Part shown: positions 25,311 to 34,067 of the stretch, one piece after another
Layout of the letters: each line of letters starts with the position of its first letter
How positions within the stretch are numbered: the stretch's first letter is position 1
Assembly (NCBI RefSeq): GCF_000981225.1
Contig: NZ_LAJC01000014.1
Coordinates: forward strand, 1-64,000
Direction of reading: 5' to 3'
Source: Allosalinactinospora lopnorensis
GTDB taxonomy: Bacteria; Actinomycetota; Actinomycetes; Streptosporangiales; Streptosporangiaceae
Length of the DNA stretch: 64,000 nt
Position numbers and translations under genes: made by a program
Notes under the pieces: generated by a model
What the model was told of the DNA's origin: nothing
Databases searched by the model: none
Seen by the model: only the letters and a program-made list of their open reading frames with translations

Positions 25311-26371
25311 GCGTGCGCGGTCTCCGGCACTTCCGGGGCGGCCGCGAGGTACTGCGGGTGGGCGAACTCGATGTGCAGCGCGGCGCGCGGCTGTGCGTCC
25401 TCGGCCCCAATGGGGCGGGCAAGACCACCCTGCTGCGGCTGCTCGCCGCCGTCGAGATGCCGCACCGCGGCCGGGTCACCGTCGGCGGGGTGCGCACCAC
25501 CGACGGCGGGGTGGAGCTGCGGCGCCGGGTGGCGTATGCGACGCAGCGTCCGGCGCTGCTGTCCACCAGCGTCCGGTGCAACGTCGAGCTGCCGCTGCGC
25601 TGGCGGAAGGTGCCGCGGGACAGGCGGGGCGGCCTCGCCCTCCACGCGCTGGAGCGGCTGCGCGTCGCGCACCTGGCGGACCGCCCCGCGGCCGCGCTCT
25701 CCGGAGGAGAACAGCAGCGGGTCAGCCTGGCGCGTGCGCTCGCCGTCGAGCCGGCCGTGCTGCTGCTCGACGAGCCGGCAGCGGGCCTGGACGCCCAGTC
25801 GCGCCTGGCGTTCCTCGCCGATCTCGACCAGGCCCTGGCTGATCGCACCACCACGGTCGTGCACGTCTCGCACCGCCCGGAGGAGGCGATGCGGCTGGCG
25901 GACCGGGTGGTGGCCCTTTTCGACGGGCGCGTGCACCAGACCGGAACCCCCGAGTTCCTCACCCGGCACCCGGTCGACGGCAGTGTGGCCGCGCTGGTCG
26001 GCTACGACAACCTCGTCGACGCTTTCGTCGAGGCGGACGGCGGCGTGTCCGTGGACGGGGTCCCCACCGGACTCGGCTGCAGCGGTCCCGCCGGTCCCGC
26101 GACGGTCGCCGTTTTCGCCAACGGTGTGCGGGTGGCGGGGGAGGGGGATCCGGGGGTGCCCGTGCACGTCTGCCAGGTCGCCCCCGGTCCGGGGTACTGG
26201 ACGGTGACACTCGACGGCGCGGTGCCGCTGCTCGCGAAGGTGCGGCTCGACCGTCCCCCTCCGCCGGCGGGCGAGCAGGCGCGGGTGGTCTTCGACCCGG
26301 CGCTCAGCGTCGTGCTGCCGAAGTCGGCCGGTTCCGCTCCGCCCTGCGGTGAGCCGGGGGCGGGGGGCTGA
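25295..26371 (+). CDS. tupC: Tungstate ABC transporter ATP-binding protein
   Basis: This 358-residue protein starts at a GTG at 25295 inside tupB, with GAAGGGGGG upstream. It shows Walker A (GPNGAGKTT), Q-loop (ATQRPALL), signature (LSGGEQQRVSLARAL), Walker B (VLLLDEPAAGLD) and the switch histidine (VHVSHRPEE). After the ATPase, residues ~245-345 look like a TOBE/Mop-type beta domain, which in such ATPases can bind oxyanion and control transport. It is the last gene of the tungsten island and is followed by a strong hairpin. Confidence 0.88.
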   Translation: MGAELSVRGLRHFRGGREVLRVGELDVQRGARLCVLGPNGAGKTTLLRLLAAVEMPHRGRVTVGGVRTTDGGVELRRRVAYATQRPALLSTSVRCNVELPLRWRKVPRDRRGGLALHALERLRVAHLADRPAAALSGGEQQRVSLARALAVEPAVLLLDEPAAGLDAQSRLAFLADLDQALADRTTTVVHVSHRPEEAMRLADRVVALFDGRVHQTGTPEFLTRHPVDGSVAALVGYDNLVDAFVEADGGVSVDGVPTGLGCSGPAGPATVAVFANGVRVAGEGDPGVPVHVCQVAPGPGYWTVTLDGAVPLLAKVRLDRPPPPAGEQARVVFDPALSVVLPKSAGSAPPCGEPGAGG

Positions 26372-26392
26372 GCACGCCACTGCCCGATGCGG

Positions 26393-26422
26393 CCGGCGGA
26401 TCCCGCGGGCCTTCGCCGCCGG
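26393..26422. terminator. Bidirectional terminator between tupC and the GntR gene
   Basis: CCGGCGG (26393-26399) and CCGCCGG (26416-26422) can pair. The hairpin lies in the 53-bp gap between two convergent genes. Confidence 0.5.
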
Positions 26423-26424
26423 GG

Positions 26425-27111
26425 TCAGCCGTAGCCGTCCTCAGAGAAGAGCTCCGGGTGCTTCGACAGTTCGAGGCGGGTCCGGCGGATGTGTCCGGTG
26501 AGGAAGCGCTCGGCGTCGATGGTGTCCGCTCGCTTGACGGCCTCGATGATCAGGCGGTGTTCAGCGTAGATCAGCTGCCAGCCGCTCGTGTCGATGATCC
26601 GCGCGAAGGCGCGGCGGTAGTGCTGGGTGCTGTTCCAGAACCGGTCGATCATGGTGTTGAGCTGATCGATCCGGCAGCCGGCGTAGGTGGCGAGGTGGAG
26701 CTCCTTGTCGAGGCTGAGGAAGCGGTCGATGTCGTCGCTGCCCTCGATCTCCTGCTGGATCTGTTCGAGGCGCTCCACGGCCGCCGGAGTGAGGCGGGGG
26801 ATGCTCTCGGCCAGGGCGAGCGGTTCGACGCGCTCGCGGATCTTGTAGACCCCGTCGCACTCGGAGAGGTCCATCTTCGACACCCACGCGCCGCTGTTGG
26901 ACTTGAGGACGGTCAGTCCTTCGGCCGCGAGGATCCGCAGCGCTTCGCGGACGGGCAGCCGACTCGCCCCGAGCGCGGAGGCGACCTCTTCCTGCATGAT
27001 CCGCGTGCCCGGCCTCAGCTCGCCGCTGAGGATCGCGTCTCGCAGGTAGTCGGCCACCCGTTGACTCGCCACGGTCGGCGGACTCGAGGTGGCGGTTGCC
27101 TTCTTGGACAT
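26425..27111 (-). CDS. GntR regulator, FadR/FCD subfamily
   Basis: This 228-residue protein has an N-terminal winged helix (VADYLRDAILSGELRPGTRI and SALGASRLPVREALRILAAEGL) and a C-terminal all-helical FCD domain with the acidic/His metal-site pattern (DKELHLATYAG ... EHRLIIEAVKR ... HIRRTRLELSK). FCD regulators usually respond to organic acids. It is co-directional with the VOC gene (18 bp apart) and diverges from the 2-oxoacid dehydrogenase unit. The two TGGATCCA sites in the divergent region are its probable operators. Confidence 0.88.
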   Translation of the reverse strand: MSKKATATSSPPTVASQRVADYLRDAILSGELRPGTRIMQEEVASALGASRLPVREALRILAAEGLTVLKSNSGAWVSKMDLSECDGVYKIRERVEPLALAESIPRLTPAAVERLEQIQQEIEGSDDIDRFLSLDKELHLATYAGCRIDQLNTMIDRFWNSTQHYRRAFARIIDTSGWQLIYAEHRLIIEAVKRADTIDAERFLTGHIRRTRLELSKHPELFSEDGYG

Positions 27112-27129
27112 GGCCCTCCCCGGGCGTGA

Positions 27130-27674
27130 CTAGCGGTCGCTCCGGTCATCAGGCTGCCACAGTAGGACGGAGGCGTTCTCGGCGTAGGCCTTGCCGCCGG
27201 GGTAGGACACCAGTTCGAGCTGCATCCCCCACGGCGACAGGAAGTACACCCAGCGCTGTCCTCCGCTCGGGCCGGAGCTGGCGGTGGCTCGCCCAGGATC
27301 CGCACCCCGTGACCGCGCAGGTGAGCGACCGCCGCATCGATGTCTTCGACGTAGAACGCCAGGTGGTGGCCGCCGACATCGCTGTTGCGGGGCGGCTGCG
27401 GGTTCCGCTCGGGCGCGTCGTACTCGAAGATCTCGAAGTTCGGGCCGTTGGCGCATCGGAAGAAGCGGAGTTCGCGCATCACCGTGCGCGGGTGCACGTT
27501 GAGGCGGTCGGACATCCACGAGTCATCGGAGTGGAACGGGCCGAGCGAGTACACGAAGTCGCATCCGATCACGTCGACGAAGAACCTCGTCGCCTCTTCG
27601 AGGTCGGGGACAGTGAAGCCCACGTGCTCGACCCCGGTCAGTCCCGGCAGACCACCGGATCTCCGGCCGCTCAT
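27130..27674 (-). CDS. VOC (glyoxalase/dioxygenase superfamily) protein (frameshifted)
   Basis: The start ATG at 27674 has GGGAGGTG upstream. The protein begins LTGVEHVGFTVPDLEEATRFF with one metal histidine, has GGHHLAFYVEDIDAAVAHL in the second module, and ends PWGMQLELVSYP with the acidic ligand. The second part lies in a different frame from the first: one base appears to be missing around 27284-27287. With it restored the protein is about 182 residues. VOC enzymes include epimerases, lyases and dioxygenases, and the reaction here is unknown. Clustering with a 2-oxoacid dehydrogenase suggests a catabolic step that generates the 2-oxoacid or acyl-CoA. Confidence 0.75.
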
Positions 27675-27706
27675 CGGGCGAACACCTCCCGCTGCGGTTC
27701 CTACCG

Positions 27707-27722
27707 AATATGGATCCATATT
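27707..27722. promoter_or_regulatory. GntR operator copy 1
   Basis: AATATGGATCCATATT is a perfect 16-base palindrome 33 bp upstream of the VOC start. Its core TGGATCCA recurs at 27815-27822. The two cores are 104 bp apart, about ten helical turns, between divergent units controlled presumably by the adjacent FCD-type GntR protein. Confidence 0.6.
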
Positions 27723-27814
27723 TTGGCTCCGGCGGCAAGTATCATGCGTTGATGCCTGAATAGTCAATGATCAGAGGTCTTGAAATATAACGTCTGAATA
27801 ACTTGGCTTTACTG

Positions 27815-27822
27815 TGGATCCA
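27815..27822. promoter_or_regulatory. GntR operator copy 2
   Basis: This is a second TGGATCCA core, here within CTGTGGATCCATG, on the dehydrogenase side of the divergent region. The AT-rich stretch between the two copies probably holds both promoters. Confidence 0.45.
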
Positions 27823-28007
27823 TGTCGCTGTCAGTGTGATGCCTGTCTCACTGGAGTCCGAAGTGGCCGTCCAGAGCGCAGTCCGGCAGACGCCGCCGGC
27901 TGCCGGACAGGCTTCGTCACCAAGGAGGCAGTGATGCCGGAGAAACGGGTCGCGGCCCTCGCCGGACCCTGTCAGACCGGAGCCGAGACGAGCGGAGCGG
28001 TGTGCTC

Positions 28008-30187
28008 ATGCCCACACACAAGAAACTGGTTCCGGCGGCGCCTGGGTCGAGGTCGCGGCGACGAAAAAGGACTGGCACGCCGCCGAGCCGCGGCTCCTGC
28101 TGTCGATGTTCGCCCAGATCCTGCTGATCCGGACCTTCGAGGAGTACGTTCTCGAACTCGCCCGCCAGGGCTTGGTCCACGGGCCGGTGCACTCCAGTGT
28201 CGGTCAGGAGGGCGGCGCCGTAGGTGCCATGCTGCCGCTGACCGGGGCCGATTTCGTCAACGGTTCCCACCGCGGACACCACCAGTTCCTCGCCAAGGCG
28301 CTCGGCTACGTGGCACCGGAAGGCATCGACCCGCGTGCGCCGGTGACGGAGGAGGTCCGCACCGTCCTGTCGCGCAGTCTGGCGGAGATATGCGGCCTGG
28401 CGAAGGGCTTCTGCCGCGGCCGCGGCGGCTCGATGCACCTGCGATGGAGAGAGGCCGGGGCGATGGGGACCAACGCCATCGTCGGCGGCGGCGTACCCCA
28501 GGCAGCGGGTTTCGGCTGGGCCGGCCGGCACGCCGGGACCGACGCCGTCTCGGTGACGTGCTTCGGCGACGGAGCCGTGAACATCGGCTCGGTGCTGGAG
28601 ACGCTGAACCTGGCCGCGGCCTGGCGGCTTCCCGTCTGCTTCCTCATCGAGAACAACCAGTACGCGGTCTCCACCCACGTCAACGAGGCGACGGCGGAGC
28701 CCCGCCTGTCGGCGCGCGGACTGGGGTTCAACATCCCCAGCTGGCGGGTGGACGGCATGGATCCCCTCGCGGTGCACACGGCGATGACCGAAGCCGTGCA
28801 CCACATGCGTGCGGGCAGCGGGCCGACGATCATCGAGGCGGACGTCTACCGCTACTTCCACCAGAACGGCCCCTTCCCGGGTAGCGCGTTCGGGTACCGC
28901 ACCAAGGACGAGGAGCAGGAGTGGAGGCGGCGCGACCCGCTCGCCCTCGTCTGCGGCCACATAACCCAGCGGGACATCCTGAGCGCCGAACAGGTCGAGG
29001 CCTGCGTGACGCAGGCGAAAGCCACCATGGTCGAGATCGGGGAGGAGTTCCTGGAACCCGACCCGGACGGCAGGCCGGGGCAGCGCAGGATCAGACCCGG
29101 CGAGTGGCCCGACCCGGCCTTCTGCGATGTCGGCATCCGGGGAGACCTCAGCGAGTTCTCCGGCGCCCGTCTCGCCGACCGCGACACCTTCACCGGACGG
29201 ATCGCCGAACGCACGTTCATCGACGTCGTCTCCGAGGTCATGCGCCGGCGCATGACCGAAGACGGCACGATCGTCGTCATGGGCGAGGACGTCCACCGCC
29301 TCAAGGGCGGCACGAACGGTGCCACCAAGGGACTGGCCGAAGCGCACCCCGACCGGGTTCTCGGCACACCGATCAGCGAGAACGCCTTCGCCGGGCTCGG
29401 CTGCGGAATCGCGCTGGACGGCCGCTACACACCGGTCGTGGAGTTCATGTACGCCGACTTCATGTGGGTCGCCGCGGACCAGATCTTCAACCAGATCGGC
29501 AAAGCGCGGCACATGTTCGGCGGAGACGGCGACGTTCCGTTCGTTCTGCGCAGCAAGGTCGCCATGGGCACCGGCTACGGCTCCCAGCACTCCATGGACC
29601 CCGCCGGGATCCTCGCCACAGCCCCCGGCTGGCGGATCGCGGCCCCGTCCACGCCCTTCGACTACGTGGGCCTCATGAACAGCGCCCTCAGATGCAAGGA
29701 CCCCGTGGTCGTCATCGAACACGTCGACCTCTACGCCTCGGTCGGCGATGGCCCCGTGGACGACCTCGACTACTGCCTGCCCGTGGGGAAGGCCGCGATC
29801 CGCCGCACGGGCGGGGACGTCACCGTCCTCTCCTACCTGGCGATGACGAACTTCGTCCTCGAAGCCGTCGGCGAACTCGGCGCCGTCGACGCGGAGGTCG
29901 TCGATCTGCGGTGGCTGGACCGGGCCGGCGTCGACTGGGACACCATCGGCGCGAGCATCCGCAAGACCAACAACGTCCTCATCGCCGAACAGGGCCCGGT
30001 GGGCACCTCCTACGGATCCTGGCTCGCAGACGAGATCCAGCGCCGGTACTTCGACTGGCTGGACCAGCCCGTCCAGCGTGTCCACGGCGGTGAGGCCGCC
30101 CCGAGCATCAGCAGGGTGCTGGAGCGGGCCGCCATCGCGGGAACGGACGACATCGTCAGTCGGCTCGTGCAGATCACGAGTCACTGA
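28008..30187 (+). CDS. Fused alpha-beta E1 of a 2-oxoacid/acetoin-type dehydrogenase (5' frameshift)
   Basis: From the ATG at 28106 the frame encodes 693 residues. Residues 1-~330 are an E1-alpha (FEEYVLELARQGLVHGPVHSS, RGGSMHLRW, and the thiamine-diphosphate motif GDGAVNIGS ... ENNQY). Residues ~370-690 are an E1-beta (VVMGEDVHRLKGGTNG, ISENAFAGLGCGIALDG, MDPAGILATAPGW). Homologues begin about 30 residues earlier. A plausible N-terminus (MPTHKKLVPA, ATG 28008) joins in frame as GAWVEVAATKKDWHAAEPRLL if one base is restored at 28031-28040. The complex would decarboxylate a 2-oxoacid or acetoin-like compound onto lipoyl-E2. No E3 is encoded nearby, so the housekeeping lipoamide dehydrogenase must serve. 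Confidence 0.85.
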
Positions 30188-30219
30188 CCCCTCCCCACCC
30201 CCTTCCCAGGAGGGACACC

Positions 30220-31512
30220 ATGGCCGAGCTTCTCCGTATGCCCGAAGTCGCCGCCGCCAGCACCGACGCGATCCTGTCCTCCTGGAACGTCGTCGAAGGC
30301 GGCGGGTTCGCCGAGAACGACGCGATCGCCGTCATCGAAACGGACAAGGCCGAGGTCGAGATCACCGCGGAAGCCGACGGTGTCCTGCTCACGGCCCTGT
30401 GCTCCGAGGGGGCCGAAGTCCCGGTCGGTGGTCCGATCGCTGTCCTGGGGTCCGCGGACGAAAAGGCCGGAGACCTCGATGCGCTGTTCGCTGAGCTCGG
30501 CGTGGCCGGGCTGGCGGAGACCGCGACCGCCCGCAGAGAAGTGCCCGACCCTCCCGCGGCCGGCACCGCTGCCCGCGGTGCCGAGCCGGCACCCAGGGCC
30601 ACCGACGGCGCGGCCGACGATCGCGGCGTCAGGATCTTCATCAGCCCGCTGGCCAGGCGCATGGCCCGGGATGTGGGGCTGGCGATCGAAACCATCACCG
30701 GTACCGGCCCGGGCGCGCGCATCGTCCGGCGGGACGTCGAGGCGGCCATCGCCGCCCAGACCAAGGGGACCGAACAGGACGGGGAACCGGCGGAACCCGC
30801 CGAGGCCGCCACGACCACGTCGGCTCCGAGCGGAGCCTACGAGGAGGTCCCCCACTCACGGATGCGGACGGCGATCGCCGCGCGGCTCGCCGAGAGCAAG
30901 CGCACCGCGCCGCACTTCTACGTCCGCGCCAGGTGCAGGGCGGACGCGCTGCTGGAGTTGCGAGAGCGGATCAACGCAGCGAGCCCGGTCAGGGTCTCCG
31001 TCAACGACATGCTGGTCAAGGCCGTCGCCAAGGCGCACACTCTGGTACCGGAGATGAACGTGGCCTGGGACTCCGAGGCCGTCCGCCGGTTCACCGCCGT
31101 CGACATATCGGTCGCCGTCACCACCGACAACGGCCTGGTGACCCCGGTGCTGCGCGGTGTCGAGGCGATGCCGGTCTCGGCGGTCGCCACCCGGGTCCGC
31201 GACTACACCGACAAGGCCGGATCCGGAGGGCTCCGGCAGTCCGACCTCGAAGGCGGCTCGATCACCGTCTCGAACCTCGGCATGTTCGGCGCCGAGGAGT
31301 TCGCCGCCATCATCAACCCGCCGCAGGCAGCGGTCCTGGCCGTCGGCGCGCTCCAGGAGGAGGCTCTCGTCATCGACGGCGCGGTCGAAGTCGCCACGAC
31401 CGTCCACCTCGTCCTGTCCGCCGACCACCGCCCGGTCGACGGCGTGCTCGCCGCCCGGTGGATCACCACGTTGAAGGCGGTCATCGAAGACCCGTTCCAG
31501 ATCCTCGTCTGA
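30220..31512 (+). CDS. Dihydrolipoamide acyltransferase (E2)
   Basis: This 430-residue protein has three parts in order: a lipoyl domain with the modified lysine at about residue 43 (IETDKAEVEI), an Ala/Pro-rich linker with a peripheral-subunit-binding domain (ISPLARRMARDVGL ... GPGARIVRRDVEAA), and a catalytic domain ending LSADHRPVDG with the active-site histidine. It lies 32 bp after the E1 gene with AGGAGGG upstream of the ATG. It would carry the acyl group from E1 to CoA. The acyl specificity (acetyl, propionyl or branched) cannot be read from sequence. Confidence 0.92.
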   Translation: MAELLRMPEVAAASTDAILSSWNVVEGGGFAENDAIAVIETDKAEVEITAEADGVLLTALCSEGAEVPVGGPIAVLGSADEKAGDLDALFAELGVAGLAETATARREVPDPPAAGTAARGAEPAPRATDGAADDRGVRIFISPLARRMARDVGLAIETITGTGPGARIVRRDVEAAIAAQTKGTEQDGEPAEPAEAATTTSAPSGAYEEVPHSRMRTAIAARLAESKRTAPHFYVRARCRADALLELRERINAASPVRVSVNDMLVKAVAKAHTLVPEMNVAWDSEAVRRFTAVDISVAVTTDNGLVTPVLRGVEAMPVSAVATRVRDYTDKAGSGGLRQSDLEGGSITVSNLGMFGAEEFAAIINPPQAAVLAVGALQEEALVIDGAVEVATTVHLVLSADHRPVDGVLAARWITTLKAVIEDPFQILV

Positions 31513-31676
31513 CGTCAACCCCCGAAAACGCGCGGAGACGACGGCGGAGCCGCGGCGCACCGCCCGGCCGCGCGCACGGCCGGACCGGTACGCGCGTGCG
31601 GCGCCTCCCATGGGGCTCTTTCAGCCCCACGACCACACCCACCCCTCGTCCACTTGAGGCCATCCGGAGGAACACA

Positions 31677-31817
31677 GTGAACACTCTGCTCGTGTCCGCC
31701 CTCGCCATGGGCGCGTACCTGCTCTTAATGCTGGTCTGGCTGCACTACGACGAACGGCGGCCCACCGCCGGGAACGAGGCCGGAAAAGGCGCCGACGCAG
31801 GGGGGTGGCCCCAATGA
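31677..31817 (+). CDS. Small single-span membrane protein linked to the symporter
   Basis: This is a 46-residue protein, GTG start with GGAGG 8 bases upstream. One hydrophobic helix (LLVSALAMGAYLLLMLVWLHY) is followed by a short charged tail. Its stop overlaps the symporter's ATG (ATGA at 31814). Short membrane proteins of this kind often precede solute:sodium symporters and may be an accessory subunit. The family is not recognised with certainty. Confidence 0.65.
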   Translation: MNTLLVSALAMGAYLLLMLVWLHYDERRPTAGNEAGKGADAGGWPQ

Positions 31818-33358
31818 CGGTCGTCGCCTGGGGATGGATCTACCTCGCCGGCTTCGTCGGGCTGATGTTCTACTTCGGCTACGTGGGCATGCGACGCACC
31901 CACAGCGCCGACTCCTACGCCACCGCCCGCGGTTCCTACATAGGGCCCGTACTCGGGCTGAGCTACATGGCCATGATCGCCAGCGGCGCGACCTTCATGG
32001 GTGTTCCCGGGATCGCCTACGAGTCGGGGTTCAAGGGCGCCTACGTCGCGCTGCTGTATCCGATCGGCGCCTACATCGGCACGATGCTCATCGCGCGCCG
32101 CCTGAAGAGAAGCGGAGACCGCCTGGGCTCGGCGACGATCCCCGACTTCCTGGGCGACCTCTACCGAAGTCCCGTCGTCCGGGCCGTCGCGGCCCTGATG
32201 TCACTGTTCCTGATCTACTACCTCATGGCGCAGCTGGCGGCCTCCGGCCAGCTGTTCGAGACGCTCATGGGCATCCCGTACCAGTACGGGCTCCTGGTCG
32301 TCATCGGCATCCTGATGGTCTACATGACCATAGGCGGCAGCCACAGCGACATCATCACCGACGCCGTCCAGGGATTCTTCATGCTCGTCATCGCGGGCAT
32401 TGTCGCGGGGGCGTTCTTCGTCGGGTTCGGGGTCGACGGATTCGGCCCCGGCGCGGTCAACGCGGCCCTGCCCGAGGTGATGCGCTGGGACGTGCACACC
32501 GATCCCGCCAACCCCAGCTTCGCGAACTGGTGGATGATCATCGCGGTGCTCGTGTCGCACCTCGGTTTCATAGCGCTGCCGCACCTCGGCAACAAGTTCT
32601 TCGCGCTGCGGGGAACCGCCCAGGTCCGCCAGTTCGTCGTCACATCGAGCCTCGCCGGGTTCGTGGTGAGTTTCCTGTTCCTGGGCGGCATACTCGCGCG
32701 GGCCATCGGGGTGGAACCCGACCACCCCGACGCGGTGGTACCGACGTTGTTCATCGAGATGCTGCCGTCCTGGATGGCGGCGCTGCTCAGCATCGCGATT
32801 CTCTCGGCGATCCTGTCGACCTCCGACGGCCTGCTGATGAGCATCTCGCAGATCTTCGCCAACGACCTGTACCGCAAGACCTGGGTGCCATGGCGCGGCC
32901 AGGACCCCAAGGACCCGCGGGTGGACCGCCGCTCTCTCTTGGTGGGGCGGATCGGCGTGCTCCTCGCCGGCTTCGTCGCCGCGGCCGCCGTATGGACGCC
33001 GCCGGAGCTGCTCGTCATCTGGATGTGGCTCGGACTGGGAGGCATCATCTCGGCGCTGACCGGGCCCGTGTTCCTCGGCGTGTGGTGGCGCGGCGCGAAC
33101 ACGGCCGGGGCGCTCGGCGGCGCTCTCACCGGCTTCCTCGTCTACCTGGCCGTTCACATGGGGCCGCAGTTCGGCCTCTACGCCGGGTGGTACCCGCTGA
33201 GCGACAACCCCTTCGCCTCCACAGTGGTCGGAATGGCCGCCGGCTTCCTGGGGTGCTGGCTGTGGAGCCGGATCGGCGCTCCTCTTCCCGAACAGCACAT
33301 GGCGATGGTGCGTTCGGCGGAGACCGTCGCCGAGAGGGGAGGGGAGCAGGCATGGTGA
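31814..33358 (+). CDS. Solute:sodium symporter (SSS family)
   Basis: This 514-residue integral membrane protein has 13 or so hydrophobic segments. It carries SSS-family signatures: YATARGSYIGPVLGLSYMAM near the N-terminus, GGSHSDIITDAVQGFFM around residue 180, and ILSTSDGLLMSISQIFANDLY in helix 8. I chose the ATG at 31814 because it overlaps the preceding stop (ATGA); a GTG at 31805 is also in frame. It probably imports the organic acid that the E1/E2 complex oxidises. Confidence 0.88.
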   Translation: MTVVAWGWIYLAGFVGLMFYFGYVGMRRTHSADSYATARGSYIGPVLGLSYMAMIASGATFMGVPGIAYESGFKGAYVALLYPIGAYIGTMLIARRLKRSGDRLGSATIPDFLGDLYRSPVVRAVAALMSLFLIYYLMAQLAASGQLFETLMGIPYQYGLLVVIGILMVYMTIGGSHSDIITDAVQGFFMLVIAGIVAGAFFVGFGVDGFGPGAVNAALPEVMRWDVHTDPANPSFANWWMIIAVLVSHLGFIALPHLGNKFFALRGTAQVRQFVVTSSLAGFVVSFLFLGGILARAIGVEPDHPDAVVPTLFIEMLPSWMAALLSIAILSAILSTSDGLLMSISQIFANDLYRKTWVPWRGQDPKDPRVDRRSLLVGRIGVLLAGFVAAAAVWTPPELLVIWMWLGLGGIISALTGPVFLGVWWRGANTAGALGGALTGFLVYLAVHMGPQFGLYAGWYPLSDNPFASTVVGMAAGFLGCWLWSRIGAPLPEQHMAMVRSAETVAERGGEQAW

Positions 33359-33939
33359 CGCAGCCTGCCGTGCGGATCCGGACAATCGCGGTGGACCACG
33401 GGCCGGAGCGTTCCCGCCGACTGGTCCGGCGCCGCTCCGGATGGCTGTTGCGCCGGCTCGCCGGAAGGCGGCAGCCGCCCCGCGTGTGCGGGGATCTCTA
33501 CTGGCCGGTCGATCTCGCGGTCGCGGCCGCGATGATCGAGCTCCCGTTCCGCGCGGCCCGGTCGGCCCGCGTCGCCCTCGCCCGTGACGCGGTCACCGGT
33601 CGCCTCGGCGTCGTCGACGTCGCGCTGCGGGAACGGGAGGAGACCTCGGCGGCGCCCGGCGAGCTGGTCGCGGCAGTGGCGGCGGCGGATGACGAGGCAT
33701 GGTTGGAGTTCGCTCGCGACCAGGTCGTACGCCGTTACCGCCCCTCCGGCTTGGTGGGCCTTGAGCTGTGCGAACGCGAACGCGTGTACGTGCCGTACCA
33801 CGTTGTGGCCGAGGGCGATTCGACTTTCCTGGTCGACCGGCTGATGCACCGCGTGGAGCCGGCGCGGTCCCTCCGCGGGGAAGCCGAGGAGACGGTCGCC
33901 TCGGGAGGAGGCGGCGCGCACGCCCCGCCGGAGCGGTGA
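33352..33939 (+). CDS. Hypothetical protein, last gene of the symporter unit
   Basis: This is a 195-residue soluble protein with an Arg-rich N-terminal third (RRLVRRRSGWLLRRLAGRR), no signal peptide, and a more conserved-looking middle (DLYWPVDLAVAAAMIELP; RYRPSGLVGLELCERERVYVPYHVV). I do not recognise a family. It overlaps the symporter gene by 7 bp and is followed by a hairpin, so it belongs to the same transcript. Confidence 0.6.
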   Translation: MVTQPAVRIRTIAVDHGPERSRRLVRRRSGWLLRRLAGRRQPPRVCGDLYWPVDLAVAAAMIELPFRAARSARVALARDAVTGRLGVVDVALREREETSAAPGELVAAVAAADDEAWLEFARDQVVRRYRPSGLVGLELCERERVYVPYHVVAEGDSTFLVDRLMHRVEPARSLRGEAEETVASGGGGAHAPPER

Positions 33940-34009
33940 GCCCTTCTCCGCGGGCTGCGTTCACGGGTGCCGCGGCTCCGCCCCGACCGGAGCGGTCCGC
34001 CGCTTCGCG

Positions 34010-34035
34010 GGGCCGCGGGCACTCGCCCGGCCCCG
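34010..34035 (+). terminator. Terminator of the dehydrogenase/symporter unit
   Basis: GGGGCC (34010-34015) pairs with GGCCCC (34030-34035). Inside it, GGGC pairs with GCCC around an ACTC loop, with a 2-base bulge. It lies 70 bp after the last gene of the unit. Confidence 0.5.
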
Positions 34036-34067
34036 CGACGGGACCGGACGCGCCTACTATGGCCAGT

